Of a stretch of 21,466 nucleotides of DNA, positions 1-7,713 are shown piece by piece (within the stretch, counting starts at the first letter, position 1; every line of letters begins with the position of its first letter). The stretch spans positions 1 through 21,466 of the forward strand of contig CAMZIS010000005.1 in assembly GCA_947307285.1 (NCBI GenBank). The letters are read 5' to 3'. A program made the translations under genes and the position numbers. The notes beneath the pieces were generated by a model that made no database searches, had not been told where the DNA came from, and was given only the letters and a program-made list of their open reading frames with translations. This stretch comes from an uncultured Peptococcaceae bacterium (GTDB taxonomy: Bacteria > Bacillota > Dehalobacteriia > UBA4068).

Positions 1-15
1 AAAAGTGGAGCGACC

Positions 16-543
16 ATGAAGACGCTTAACCGCAACAACAAACTGCTGCTCGGCCTCATCGCCGTGCTGCTGCTGACCGTGGCTGTCACCGCCTATCTCA
101 ACACCGGCGACCGGGCTTTGAAGCGGCAGCTGGAAACGGAGCAGCAGTTCATCGTCAGCTGGGGAGAGGAGCAGGTCTTCGTCACCATGGACGATATCCT
201 GGCCCTGGGGCCCAGGGATTACAGCGCCATCCTCGACACCTCCATCAGCGACGCCAGGGAGGTCACGGTGCGGGGGGTGGAGCTCGCGGCACTGCTGGAT
301 TATGTGGGCGCGCCCTGGCAGAGCGCGGAGTATTTCGAGATCAACGGGCTTGACGAATACTATTCGCCGGTGCTATTATCCGAAGTGCAGGAGCCGGACA
401 ACGTGCTCATCTGCATCGCCATGGACGGAAAGGCGCTGGGCTCCAAAAGCAGCGGCGGCTTCGGCCCCTATCTGATGGTCATCCGCAACGAGCTGTTTTC
501 CCAGCGCTGGTGCAAATATATCGAGGAGGTCGCCCTACGGTGA
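16..543 (+). CDS. Membrane-anchored Oxidored_molyb-like (sulfite-oxidase fold) domain protein
   Basis: The 175-residue product has one hydrophobic segment at residues 10-28 with no lipobox or clear cleavage site, so it is probably an N-terminal anchor with the rest outside the cell. Residues 45-172 resemble a single Oxidored_molyb-like domain: a helix-leading GV motif (RGVELAALLDYVG, about 86-98), a DEYYSP strand (113-118) and a GGFGPYLMVI strand (147-156). The C-terminal half closely parallels the C-terminal domain of the FMN-binding lipoprotein at 10501-11538 (DEYCSG, GGMRVII and GQRF motifs). I see no cysteine where sulfite-oxidase-type enzymes bind molybdopterin, so catalysis with molybdenum is unlikely. 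A GGAG ribosome binding site (7-10) precedes the ATG. Its stop overlaps the GTG of the next ECF ATPase gene, which implies translational coupling and a link to transport. The exact role is unknown. Confidence 0.75.
   Translation: MKTLNRNNKLLLGLIAVLLLTVAVTAYLNTGDRALKRQLETEQQFIVSWGEEQVFVTMDDILALGPRDYSAILDTSISDAREVTVRGVELAALLDYVGAPWQSAEYFEINGLDEYYSPVLLSEVQEPDNVLICIAMDGKALGSKSSGGFGPYLMVIRNELFSQRWCKYIEEVALR
523..529 (+). promoter_or_regulatory. Ribosome binding site deciding the GTG start at 540
   Basis: GAGGAGG lies 10 bases before a GTG at 540. It favours this GTG over an in-frame ATG at 510, which lies upstream of the site and would extend the protein into the preceding gene with non-homologous residues. 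Confidence 0.7.
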
Positions 544-1214
544 AGGCTTTGCAGGCCCTGGCCCTTTCTTTTGCTTATGACGAAACGCCCCTGTTCAGCG
601 GCGTTTCTTTTGCATTGGCGGAAGGGGAGTGGGTCTCCGTCACCGGGCCCTCCGGCAGCGGCAAATCCACCCTCTGCCTGCTCCTTTCCGGCGTCATCCC
701 CCGCAGCCTGGAGCTGGGGAAGCGCAGCGGCAAGGTGCTGCTCTTCGGCGAGGATATTGCCGGACTCTCCCTGGCCAAAGTGGCCTCTCAGCTGGGGCTG
801 ATGCTGCAGGAGCCGGACAGCCAGCTCTTTTCGCCGCTGGTGGAAGACGAGATCGCCTTCGGCCCGGAGAACCTCTGCCTGCCCCGGGACGAGATCGGCG
901 AGCGCATCGAGCGCGCGCTGCGTCTTACCGGCATGAACGCCAAAAGAATGGCGGATACGGACGCCCTCTCCGGCGGCCAGAAGCAGCTGATCGCCCTGGC
1001 CGCGGTGCTGGCAATGGAGCCGCGGGTGCTCATTTTGGACGAGGCCTTCGCCATGCTGGACGAGGCGGCAGAGGAACAAATGCTGCAGGTGCTGCGCTGC
1101 CTGAAGGCGCAGGGCACGGCCATCCTCACCGTGGAGCACGAGCCGCGGCGGCTGGCCGCGGCGGATCGCATCCTGCGTCTGGACGCGGGCCGGCTGGAGG
1201 AGGTGGGCCTGTGA
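540..1214 (+). CDS. ECF transporter ATP-binding protein (first ATPase)
   Basis: This 224-residue cytosolic ABC ATPase powers an energy-coupling-factor vitamin or metal importer together with the next two genes. Visible motifs are Walker A GPSGSGKST (36-44), a Q-loop glutamine at 90 in LMLQEPDSQ, which is typical of the EcfA/CbiO family, signature LSGGQ (143-147), Walker B LILDE (164-168) and the switch histidine at 200. The family position is clear from the QEPDSQLF segment. The GTG start overlaps the upstream stop (GTGA), and the stop at 1212-1214 overlaps the GTG of the second ATPase, so the genes are coupled. The substrate cannot be read from the ATPase; an S component would define it and is not in the window. 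Confidence 0.92.
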   Translation: MKALQALALSFAYDETPLFSGVSFALAEGEWVSVTGPSGSGKSTLCLLLSGVIPRSLELGKRSGKVLLFGEDIAGLSLAKVASQLGLMLQEPDSQLFSPLVEDEIAFGPENLCLPRDEIGERIERALRLTGMNAKRMADTDALSGGQKQLIALAAVLAMEPRVLILDEAFAMLDEAAEEQMLQVLRCLKAQGTAILTVEHEPRRLAAADRILRLDAGRLEEVGL

Positions 1215-1861
1215 TCGCTCTCTCCCACGTCGTCTATTCCTACCCCAAAGGCGGCTTCGTTTTCAGCTGCGACGAGGCCGAGTTCCCCGCCGGGGAAGTC
1301 ACTTTGCTGACAGGCCCGAACGGCAGCGGCAAGACCACCCTCTGCCGCCTTTTGTGCGGCGTGCTGCGTCCCGATAAGGGCTATCTTTTGATCGACGGCG
1401 AGGACGCCACGGCCTGGCCCCTGGGCCGCATCGGCGCTCACGTGGGCTATCTGCTGCAGGAGCCGTCGCGACAGCTGTTCCGGCCCTCCGTTTTTGAGGA
1501 GCTGACCTTCGTGCCGGAGCTGCTGGGTCGCGACCCGCAGGAAACGGCGGCAAAAGCCGAAGCTTTGCTGGCCGAATTCGGCCTCACCCGGCTCAAAGAC
1601 CGCTCCACCTTAACGCTCAGCCGCGGCGAAAAGCAGCGGCTGGCTCTGGCCGCCCTGCTCATGGGCGGCGCGGGCTTTTTCATCCTGGACGAGCCCACCA
1701 CCGGTCTGGACACGGACAACCGCCGTATCCTCTATGACAAGATAGATGAGCTGCGGGAAAAAGGCGCTGGCTTTGCCATCGCCAGCCATGACCGGGACCT
1801 GCTCGCGCTCTCGCCCCGGCGGCTGCGAGTGACAGAGGGGAGGGTGGTCCGTGAAGACTGA
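1211..1861 (+). CDS. ECF transporter ATP-binding protein (second ATPase)
   Basis: This is the second ABC ATPase, 216 residues, expected to form a heterodimer with the preceding one on the T-component permease. Motifs are Walker A GPNGSGKTT (35-43), Q-loop glutamine 83 in LLQEPSRQLF, Walker B FFILDE (156-161) followed by PTTGLD, and switch histidine 193. The signature motif is LSRGE (136-140) rather than LSGGQ; an arginine replaces the first glycine, a mild deviation also seen in half-degenerate ABC sites. The GTG start at 1211 overlaps the previous stop. A longer open frame extends upstream in the same phase, but it runs through the first ATPase gene and encodes no recognisable domain there, so I rejected it. 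Confidence 0.9.
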   Translation: MIALSHVVYSYPKGGFVFSCDEAEFPAGEVTLLTGPNGSGKTTLCRLLCGVLRPDKGYLLIDGEDATAWPLGRIGAHVGYLLQEPSRQLFRPSVFEELTFVPELLGRDPQETAAKAEALLAEFGLTRLKDRSTLTLSRGEKQRLALAALLMGGAGFFILDEPTTGLDTDNRRILYDKIDELREKGAGFAIASHDRDLLALSPRRLRVTEGRVVRED

Positions 1862-2573
1862 TCCCCGGGTCAAGCTGCTGTCCCTGCTGCTGCTCACCAC
1901 AGCGGCCCTGATCTTTGACCGCCTGCCCTGGCTGCTGGGCCTGCTTTTGGCTTCCCTGCTGCTGGCCCTCCTCTTCGGCGCGAGGCCGGCCGGATTCTTC
2001 CGCCGCGCCCGCGCTTTCATCGGTCTGCTGCTCGCGGTGGCCCTGCTGCAATGCCTGTTCACCAGAGGCGGCGTACCCCTGCTTCAAATCGGCGATCTCA
2101 CGCTGATATATAAGGAAGGCGCGCGCCTGGGCGCCGCCGCCGCCCTGCGCTATCTGGTCATCATCTGCGCCGCGGCAGTGCTGGCGGGCGAATCCTCCCG
2201 CCGCCTCGTCGCCGGCCTCTCGGGCCTGGGGCTCCCCTATACTCTGGTCTTCATGCTCATGACCGCCCTGCGCTTTCTGCCCCAGTTCCGCCGTTCTTTT
2301 CAGGACGCGGTGATCTCGGCCCAGCTGCGGGGGGTGGACCTGAAAGCCGTGCCGCGGGGGAAACGCCTGGGGTTTTACGGCAGCTTGCTGCTGCCGGTGC
2401 TAAGCGAGGCCCTGCTGCGCTCCCGGGAGCTGGCCCTGGCCATGGAGGCCCGGGGCTTTGGGGCGTACAGGGAGCGCACCGCCTACTTCAAGCTAAAGAT
2501 GCAGCCGGGGGACTGGCTGCTCGCCGTCCTGCTGGCAGCGGCTTTCGCCGGCGCCCTGATACTGTATTTCTAA
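1851..2573 (+). CDS. ECF transporter transmembrane T component (EcfT/CbiQ family)
   Basis: This 240-residue integral membrane protein couples the two ATPases to a substrate-binding S component. It has hydrophobic segments at roughly 8-22, 26-43, 55-70, 95-113, 128-143 and 219-239. The family's two coupling-helix signatures are present: AQLRG (157-161) and an ARG in MEARGFG (200-202); their arginines contact the ATPases. The GTG start at 1851 overlaps the preceding gene by 11 bases. It is the last gene of the leftmost operon and is followed by a bidirectional terminator at 2583-2615. The order A-A-T fits ECF modules with a dedicated S component, which would have to lie upstream of the window. 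Confidence 0.87.
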   Translation: MKTDPRVKLLSLLLLTTAALIFDRLPWLLGLLLASLLLALLFGARPAGFFRRARAFIGLLLAVALLQCLFTRGGVPLLQIGDLTLIYKEGARLGAAAALRYLVIICAAAVLAGESSRRLVAGLSGLGLPYTLVFMLMTALRFLPQFRRSFQDAVISAQLRGVDLKAVPRGKRLGFYGSLLLPVLSEALLRSRELALAMEARGFGAYRERTAYFKLKMQPGDWLLAVLLAAAFAGALILYF

Positions 2574-2582
2574 GCGCATATA

Positions 2583-2615
2583 AAAAGACCGTACCCCACT
2601 GGGGCACGGTCTTTT
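2583..2615. terminator. Bidirectional intrinsic terminator between convergent genes
   Basis: A 15-base inverted repeat (2583-2597 with 2601-2615, 3-base loop, one A-C mismatch) has a GC-rich core and runs of A on the left and T on the right, so it can end transcription from both the EcfT gene and the large minus-strand lipoprotein gene. It fills most of the 56-base gap between them. Confidence 0.88.
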
Positions 2616-2629
2616 ATGATGCTTGCTTG

Positions 2630-5600
2630 TTATTTGCCGACGGTGGTGGGCAGGTCGGACAGGTCGTCCGCGAAATCGGCCGGGTCCTCCATGGAGCCGG
2701 AGCCGATGACGATGCAGGACATCCACTTCACGCACCAGCCGGTGTTGTCGTTGACGATGAGGCGCACCGGGCCGAAGGCGTTGCCGTAGACCGGGTCGAA
2801 GCCGTCGCTTTGCTTGTCGCCGTCGTTGCCGTCCACCAGAGGCAGGCCGTCGGCGGCGCCGATGCCCTGACCGTAGGCCACGATCATGGGCTTGCCGTTG
2901 ATGCCGTCTTTGAGGTAGCTTCCGTCGAACAGGGTGGAATAGCCGTCCGAGGCGTAGGCGGTGAAGCTGCCGATGTTTTCGTCGGTGAGCTCCACGTAGT
3001 TATGGAGCAGCTTGTTCAGGTCGACGCCCTGGAACCAGATGTCGTTGACCACCTTGTAGGTGTCCAGCACCATCTCCGTGTTCAGGGATTCCAGCTGGCC
3101 CAGGGTGAAGGTGACCGGGTCGGCCACGCCGCTGCCGGTGACGCGCAGCACGGGCTCGTCCAGATACTTGGCGTAATAGCCGTAGGTATGGTACCAGCCG
3201 CTGATCTCAGCCGCCTTCACGGTGACGGCGGAGACGTTCTCCAATTTTACGCCGGGGCCGATCAGCATCAGCGGGCCGCCGGCATTGCCGGCCTTTTCGT
3301 CATAGCCCTCGGAGGAAGCGGCAGGCACCAGCGGGCAGCCGGCGTTGCGGTCGCTGTCGTCCGTGCCCACGCCGTAGGCCAGTATGACCCGGGGCTCGGC
3401 CGCATTGATATCGGTCAGCTGCAGCTCCGCGCTTTCGCCCTTGGCGTTGGCGCAGGTGATGGTCTCCATGGTGGAGGAAGCCTGGATGCGGTTGTCGTTC
3501 AGCAGCTGCAGCAGGTCTACGCCGCGGTAGGTCTTACCGTCGTACTGGGCGGTGACCATGTATTTCTGCAGCTTTTCGATGTCGCCCACCGTAAGGGAGG
3601 AAGCCGCGCCCACGTCGCCGTCAAAGCTGACCACGTTGCCGGCAAGGGAGGCATAGCCGCCGGTGTGGGCGTAGGCGTCCGGCTCCAGCTTGACCACGAT
3701 GCGGGTCAGGCCGGGCACGTAGCTGTAGCCGCCCCCGGCGTAGGCCGGGGCCACGAAGGCCAGCGGCCCGCCGGCGTTATCCACCTTGAGGCCGGTGACG
3801 CTGTCCTGGGCCAGGTAGCCGCTATGTGAGGCGTTGGAGACCAGGGGATAGCCGCCCCGGGCATAGGCCACGGCAGCGGAGAGGCCCGAGGTGCCGCGCA
3901 GCTCGTTGCCGCCCTCGGATTTCAGGGCTTCCAGATCGGTGGTGGCGCTGAGGGCGTCGCCGGCGTACAGCTCCACCTTGCCCAAAGCGCCGGGCAGGCC
4001 GATGTCTTCGGAAAGCAGCCACCACAGGTTCACGCCCTCGAACAGGGCGTCGATATCTTTATCGTACTGGTAATAGGCCTTCTCGCGGCGGCCTTCGTTG
4101 TCCCGGGTGACCTTGTCCACACCGTAGATCAGCTGCTCCAGCTGGGCCAGGGTGTAGGACTTGCTTTCCCTGCTGCCGTTTTCCTGCACCACTTCCACGG
4201 TGAGGGCCGGGATCTCGGCCATGGACTGATAGGCCGGGTTCTGGTAGTGGGTGGAATAGCGCACCTCGTCGCCTACGTAGATCTCCATGGCCCGCTGCAG
4301 CTGGTTGGAGCCGTTGTTGTAGAAATAGGCGTAGTTGGTGATGTCCTCCGGGTTATCCCGGTTCATGTTGTCGGTCTTGCCGAAGATGACCCGCACCGGG
4401 CCGCCGTCGTTGCCCAGACCGCTTTCATAGCCTTCCATGTCGGCGCTCTTCACGTAGGGGTAGCCGTTGACGCCGTAGGAGATCATCACCGGATAACCGG
4501 AGAGGGCCGGATAGCCGTTGGCGTCGGTCTCGGTCACGTTGCTGTTATCGGGCTGGTATTCGGCGGTGGCCAGCTGTTCCCTGGTGGGCCGGTCGGTGCC
4601 GATATCCAGCGGCGATTTTTCGTAGAAATAGAACAGCTCCGGATGGGCCAGCTGCCTGGTGGTAAAGGCCGCGGTGGTGCGGTAGTTGTCCCAGGAGGAG
4701 AAGCTGACGATAGTGTTGTCGTCATTCTGATACTTCTCCGCGTCCAACCCCAGGCGGGTGAGCAGATCCCACAGCTTCACGCCCTCGTAGGTGTTGACGT
4801 ACCAGTAGGTGGTGTTGGACAGGCCGTATTCGGAACGGTAGCCCAGGCCGTCCGCCTTGGGCTGGCCGTTTTCATCCAGGTCCACCATGGCTTCCAGCTC
4901 GGCCACGGTCAGGTCCACCTCCCGGCCCAGAGCGGAGCCGGTGAGGGTGACGATGTATTCCGTATTCTCCGGGTTGTTGTAAGCCTCGTCCGCGGCTTCG
5001 GTGTGCTTGAAGCCGGGCTGGGGCGATACGTATTCCACGTAGATGTAGGCCACGGAGCCGAATTCGGCGGGCAGGTCTTCCGCGGCGGAGGCGGGATAGA
5101 CCAGGCGCAGGCCGCCGTCGTCGTTGTCCAGCTCTTCGATATAGCCGGGCTCGTTGTCATAGACGAAGGGCCGGGCCGGGTCGCCGGATTCCGGCGCGGT
5201 GCCGTAGGCCAGCAGCACCGGGGAGCCGTCCTTGTCCGCTTTGAGCAGCTGGTCGTAGGTGATGACGGCCACCGGCTGACGCCAGCGGTTCTTGAACACC
5301 ACCTGGATGTTCTCCGGCTCGTCGGACAGCTCCACACCGGAGTTGACCTGGCCGTCCAGGATGGAGAGGATGGTCACGCCCTCATAGAGCTGAGTCGTTT
5401 CGCCGCTGCCCTTGTCGTCGCTGTAGGAGCCGCGGCGGATGTTGGCGTTGGCGGTCTTTTCCAGATCGGAGACCATGATGGGCGTGGTGGCGGTGACGCC
5501 GGGGCCCTCCACGGTCAGGGTGGCGCCGGTGATGGCGTCGGGGGCGTAGATATCTTCCTCGTCGCCGCCCTCGTAGGTCACGTGCTTGAAGGGGCTGTGG

Positions 5601-6619
5601 GAATAGTCCACGCCGGCCACCACGGAGACGATGCCGGGCACGACCTCGGCGCTGCTGCACAGGGCGTTGCCGGGCACGGCGAGCCAGTTGCCTTCTTCAT
5701 CCTTGCATTCGGTGGCCAGCATCATCATCTTGGCACCGTCGGTGATATCCTTCACCGGGTACTGCAGCTGGCTGCCGTCGGCCAGATTGAAGGAGATGAT
5801 CTCCTCCGGGTCCAGCTCGGGCACGATGAGCTCGCCGGTGGCCTCGTCCACCTCAGCCAGCAGCTGGAACAGGTTGTACACGGCCACGCCGCGGTAGGTC
5901 GTGCCGCCGTAGGTGTAGGTCACCCGGGGCAGACGCAGCAGCTGGGCCCGGGTCAGCTCATTGCCGAATACCGTGGTCACGGCGGACAGCGGGTTGCCCA
6001 CGCAGACCGTATCCAGCTCCTTGATGAAGGAGGAATTGTTCATGTCGTCCGGAGACTGCGCGCCCACGGTGAGCATGGGCAGCTCCAGAGCTTCCAGCGC
6101 GTCGGAGGCGGGCACCTCGTCCGTGTTGTCGCCGGAAATGGCAAAGGCAAGGGCGATCAGGGGACGGGTGTATTCCTTGGTGTCGAAATCTCCCGCCATC
6201 TGGTTGGGATAGCGGAACAGGGCCGTGCTGAACAGTTTCGGGAACTCCTTGCCGTAGTCGCCGCTGGCGAAGGTAAAGTCAGCCCTGGCGTCGTCGTCCC
6301 GGTCGCTGTCAAAGCCGGAAGCCGCCAGCAGATCGTCCACGGCCACGCCGGTGGCCAGGGCCTGCTTGCGGAATTCGCCGGTGTTGAAGGTGGAATAGAT
6401 CTGCTCCGTCTGGGGCAGCGCGGCCAGTTCCGCCAGGGAATAGGCCCGCTCGTTGGCCAGGGACGCGGGGTCTGTTTCGTCCTCCACCAGACCGTCGCCG
6501 GTCACTACCAGCACCGGCTGATCCTCGCTTTCCCAGGAAAAGGAACAGCCGCTGCACAGCAGGACGGCCGCGATCAGCAAAAGCGCAGGCAGAAACCGCA
6601 GTTTCGTTTTTTTGGACAA
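2630..6619 (-). CDS. Giant lipoprotein with about seven tandem Oxidored_molyb-like domains
   Basis: The 1329-residue product has a basic N-terminus, a hydrophobic stretch and a likely lipidated cysteine at 25 (SGC). About seven repeats follow, roughly 34-205, 212-345, 366-530, 553-785, 804-978, 990-1137 and 1154-1308. Each carries a GV-led helix (for example EGVKLWDLL at 612, RGVDLLQLL at 1032, QGVDLNKLL at 1197). Most also have an 'AYG'-type strand (LLAYG 469, ILAYG 1079, IVAYG 1246) and a GGP/FGP strand (NDGGPVRV 737, NAGGPLAF 948, NAFGPVRL 1280). This is the layout of the Oxidored_molyb fold, but the molybdopterin-binding cysteine is absent from the repeats, so it is probably a binding or scaffold protein. 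A TGATLT stretch (364-369) resembles a flavinylation site. It has a UUG start with a strong ribosome binding site and its own divergent promoter. Confidence 0.82.
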   Translation of the reverse strand: MSKKTKLRFLPALLLIAAVLLCSGCSFSWESEDQPVLVVTGDGLVEDETDPASLANERAYSLAELAALPQTEQIYSTFNTGEFRKQALATGVAVDDLLAASGFDSDRDDDARADFTFASGDYGKEFPKLFSTALFRYPNQMAGDFDTKEYTRPLIALAFAISGDNTDEVPASDALEALELPMLTVGAQSPDDMNNSSFIKELDTVCVGNPLSAVTTVFGNELTRAQLLRLPRVTYTYGGTTYRGVAVYNLFQLLAEVDEATGELIVPELDPEEIISFNLADGSQLQYPVKDITDGAKMMMLATECKDEEGNWLAVPGNALCSSAEVVPGIVSVVAGVDYSHSPFKHVTYEGGDEEDIYAPDAITGATLTVEGPGVTATTPIMVSDLEKTANANIRRGSYSDDKGSGETTQLYEGVTILSILDGQVNSGVELSDEPENIQVVFKNRWRQPVAVITYDQLLKADKDGSPVLLAYGTAPESGDPARPFVYDNEPGYIEELDNDDGGLRLVYPASAAEDLPAEFGSVAYIYVEYVSPQPGFKHTEAADEAYNNPENTEYIVTLTGSALGREVDLTVAELEAMVDLDENGQPKADGLGYRSEYGLSNTTYWYVNTYEGVKLWDLLTRLGLDAEKYQNDDNTIVSFSSWDNYRTTAAFTTRQLAHPELFYFYEKSPLDIGTDRPTREQLATAEYQPDNSNVTETDANGYPALSGYPVMISYGVNGYPYVKSADMEGYESGLGNDGGPVRVIFGKTDNMNRDNPEDITNYAYFYNNGSNQLQRAMEIYVGDEVRYSTHYQNPAYQSMAEIPALTVEVVQENGSRESKSYTLAQLEQLIYGVDKVTRDNEGRREKAYYQYDKDIDALFEGVNLWWLLSEDIGLPGALGKVELYAGDALSATTDLEALKSEGGNELRGTSGLSAAVAYARGGYPLVSNASHSGYLAQDSVTGLKVDNAGGPLAFVAPAYAGGGYSYVPGLTRIVVKLEPDAYAHTGGYASLAGNVVSFDGDVGAASSLTVGDIEKLQKYMVTAQYDGKTYRGVDLLQLLNDNRIQASSTMETITCANAKGESAELQLTDINAAEPRVILAYGVGTDDSDRNAGCPLVPAASSEGYDEKAGNAGGPLMLIGPGVKLENVSAVTVKAAEISGWYHTYGYYAKYLDEPVLRVTGSGVADPVTFTLGQLESLNTEMVLDTYKVVNDIWFQGVDLNKLLHNYVELTDENIGSFTAYASDGYSTLFDGSYLKDGINGKPMIVAYGQGIGAADGLPLVDGNDGDKQSDGFDPVYGNAFGPVRLIVNDNTGWCVKWMSCIVIGSGSMEDPADFADDLSDLPTTVGK

Positions 6620-6626
6620 TGCTCTC

Positions 6627-6633
6627 CCTCCTT
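6627..6633 (-). promoter_or_regulatory. Ribosome binding site deciding the UUG start at 6619
   Basis: On the minus strand AAGGAGG sits 7 bases before TTG (6619-6617). The residues after this TTG (SKKTKLRF, then a hydrophobic run and the lipobox cysteine) form a normal lipoprotein signal peptide, so UUG is the likely start. Confidence 0.8.
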
Positions 6634-6688
6634 TGATGTTGCCTTGACGTTGATTATCGATTATTATGAATATACTAAACCATAAATA

Positions 6689-6717
6689 ATTGTACTTTAT
6701 AGGAAATCCAAAGTAAA
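6689..6717 (-). promoter_or_regulatory. Predicted sigma-A promoter for the giant lipoprotein gene
   Basis: Read on the minus strand: TTTACT (6717-6712), a 17-base spacer, then TACAAT (6694-6689). Both boxes match four to five of six consensus bases with ideal spacing. The predicted start near 6682 leaves a leader of about 60 bases before the UUG codon. Confidence 0.65.
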
Positions 6718-6741
6718 CATGCTCATCTATATTTTTTTAAA

Positions 6742-6747
6742 TATAAT
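6742..6747 (+). promoter_or_regulatory. Candidate -10 box for the plus-strand operon
   Basis: A perfect TATAAT lies about 67 bases before the ATG of the metallophosphoesterase gene. No good -35 box stands at 15-18 bases upstream, so an activator may be needed. An alternative, TTGGGG-16-TAAAAT at 6765-6792, would start too close to the ribosome binding site. Confidence 0.35.
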
Positions 6748-6813
6748 AGTGCATTTGCTTGCATTTGGGGGCGCGAACAGTTATCCTAAAATAAACGGAA
6801 AAGGTGCTTTTAT

Positions 6814-7689
6814 ATGAAGAAACTGTTGGCGTCCCTGTGCGGTCTGCTCTTGCTCGTCTGCTGCGCCGGCGTTTGCTGCGCCTGCGGTGCGCCGGAGGAA
6901 GAGCCCGCGGCAGACTTCATCTTTATGAGCGATACCCAGGCCCGGCCCGCGGACGCCTACACGGCGGCGGATTACGCCGGTTTCGCCGCCCTGCTTTCAG
7001 CGGCGCGCGAGAGGGCGCCGGAAGCGTCCCTGCTGCTGCTTGGCGGCGACACGGTGAACGACGGCGCGGATGAAGCGGAATGGCAGGCCTGGCATGATGC
7101 GGCGGGGGAGGGGCTCGACGGCCTCACCGTGCTGGCGGCGGAGGGCAATCACGACCGCCGCGGCCTGGTCTACGACAAATTCCCCCTGCCCGCCGGGGCC
7201 AGCGTCCATAGGGGCTCCTTCTGGTCCTGGGAAAGGGGAGGCGTGCATTTTCTGGTGCTGGACAGCTCCCTTATGGGGGCGGCGGAGCGGCAGGACGTCG
7301 ACTGGGTGGAACAGGACCTGGCCGGTTCCGGCTGCCGGATCGTCGTGGCCCTGATGCACCATCCGGCTTATCCCGCCTTGGACGTGGAAAAGGACAATGA
7401 GCGGGCCGCGGCCATCCGGGAAAACTTCGTGCCCCTGTTCGAAAAATACGGCGTCGATCTGGTGCTCTGCGGCCATCAGCATGTGTATATGCGCACCGCG
7501 CCTCAAAACGGCGTCACCTATGTCATGCTCTCCTCCGGCGAGAAGGAATACGCCGGAGGGGCCGCGCCGGCCTATGCGGAGGTCCTGCTGGAGGAGCCGG
7601 CCTACATGACCGGGCATGTGAACGGGGAACGGCTCGAGCTGGAAGTTTACGATGAAAGCGGCCTGCTGGACCGCTTCAGCGTGGAATAG
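6814..7689 (+). CDS. Metallophosphoesterase (calcineurin-like) lipoprotein
   Basis: The 291-residue product has a cysteine-rich signal peptide with a probable lipid-modified cysteine at 24, so it acts outside the membrane. It then carries the calcineurin-like two-metal phosphoesterase motif set: D40 in SDTQ (a Q where many relatives have H), GGDTVNDG (D79), GNHD (N112, H113), HHP (H182/H183) and GHQH (H221, H223). All blocks are present in order, so the fold should be active as a phosphomonoesterase or diesterase. The SDTQ variant is like purple-acid-phosphatase-type members. It is the first gene of the operon; the next start is 24 bases after its stop. A possible job is hydrolysis of an extracellular nucleotide or flavin nucleotide, but that is only inference from the neighbours. 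Confidence 0.85.
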   Translation: MKKLLASLCGLLLLVCCAGVCCACGAPEEEPAADFIFMSDTQARPADAYTAADYAGFAALLSAARERAPEASLLLLGGDTVNDGADEAEWQAWHDAAGEGLDGLTVLAAEGNHDRRGLVYDKFPLPAGASVHRGSFWSWERGGVHFLVLDSSLMGAAERQDVDWVEQDLAGSGCRIVVALMHHPAYPALDVEKDNERAAAIRENFVPLFEKYGVDLVLCGHQHVYMRTAPQNGVTYVMLSSGEKEYAGGAAPAYAEVLLEEPAYMTGHVNGERLELEVYDESGLLDRFSVE

Positions 7690-7713
7690 TTGCCTGTGGA
7701 AAAGGAGAAAAGC

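Larger units (their letters stand above)
6620..6813. other. AT-rich divergent intergenic regulatory region
   Basis: This 194-base stretch lies between the divergent giant lipoprotein gene and the twelve-gene operon, and is strikingly AT-rich compared with its surroundings. It holds a minus-strand promoter, a candidate plus-strand -10 box, and two direct GCATTTG repeats (6751-6757 and 6761-6767) exactly 10 bases apart, which could be a regulator site on one face of the helix. I see no RNA gene or riboswitch fold here. Confidence 0.6.

Noticed and set aside
4247..6685. Long plus-strand open frame opposite the giant lipoprotein gene
   Set aside because: It is antisense to a gene with clear signal peptide, repeats, promoter and ribosome binding site. 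Its translation is low-complexity Gly/Val/His/Gln-rich and reflects GC-skewed codon use on the other strand.
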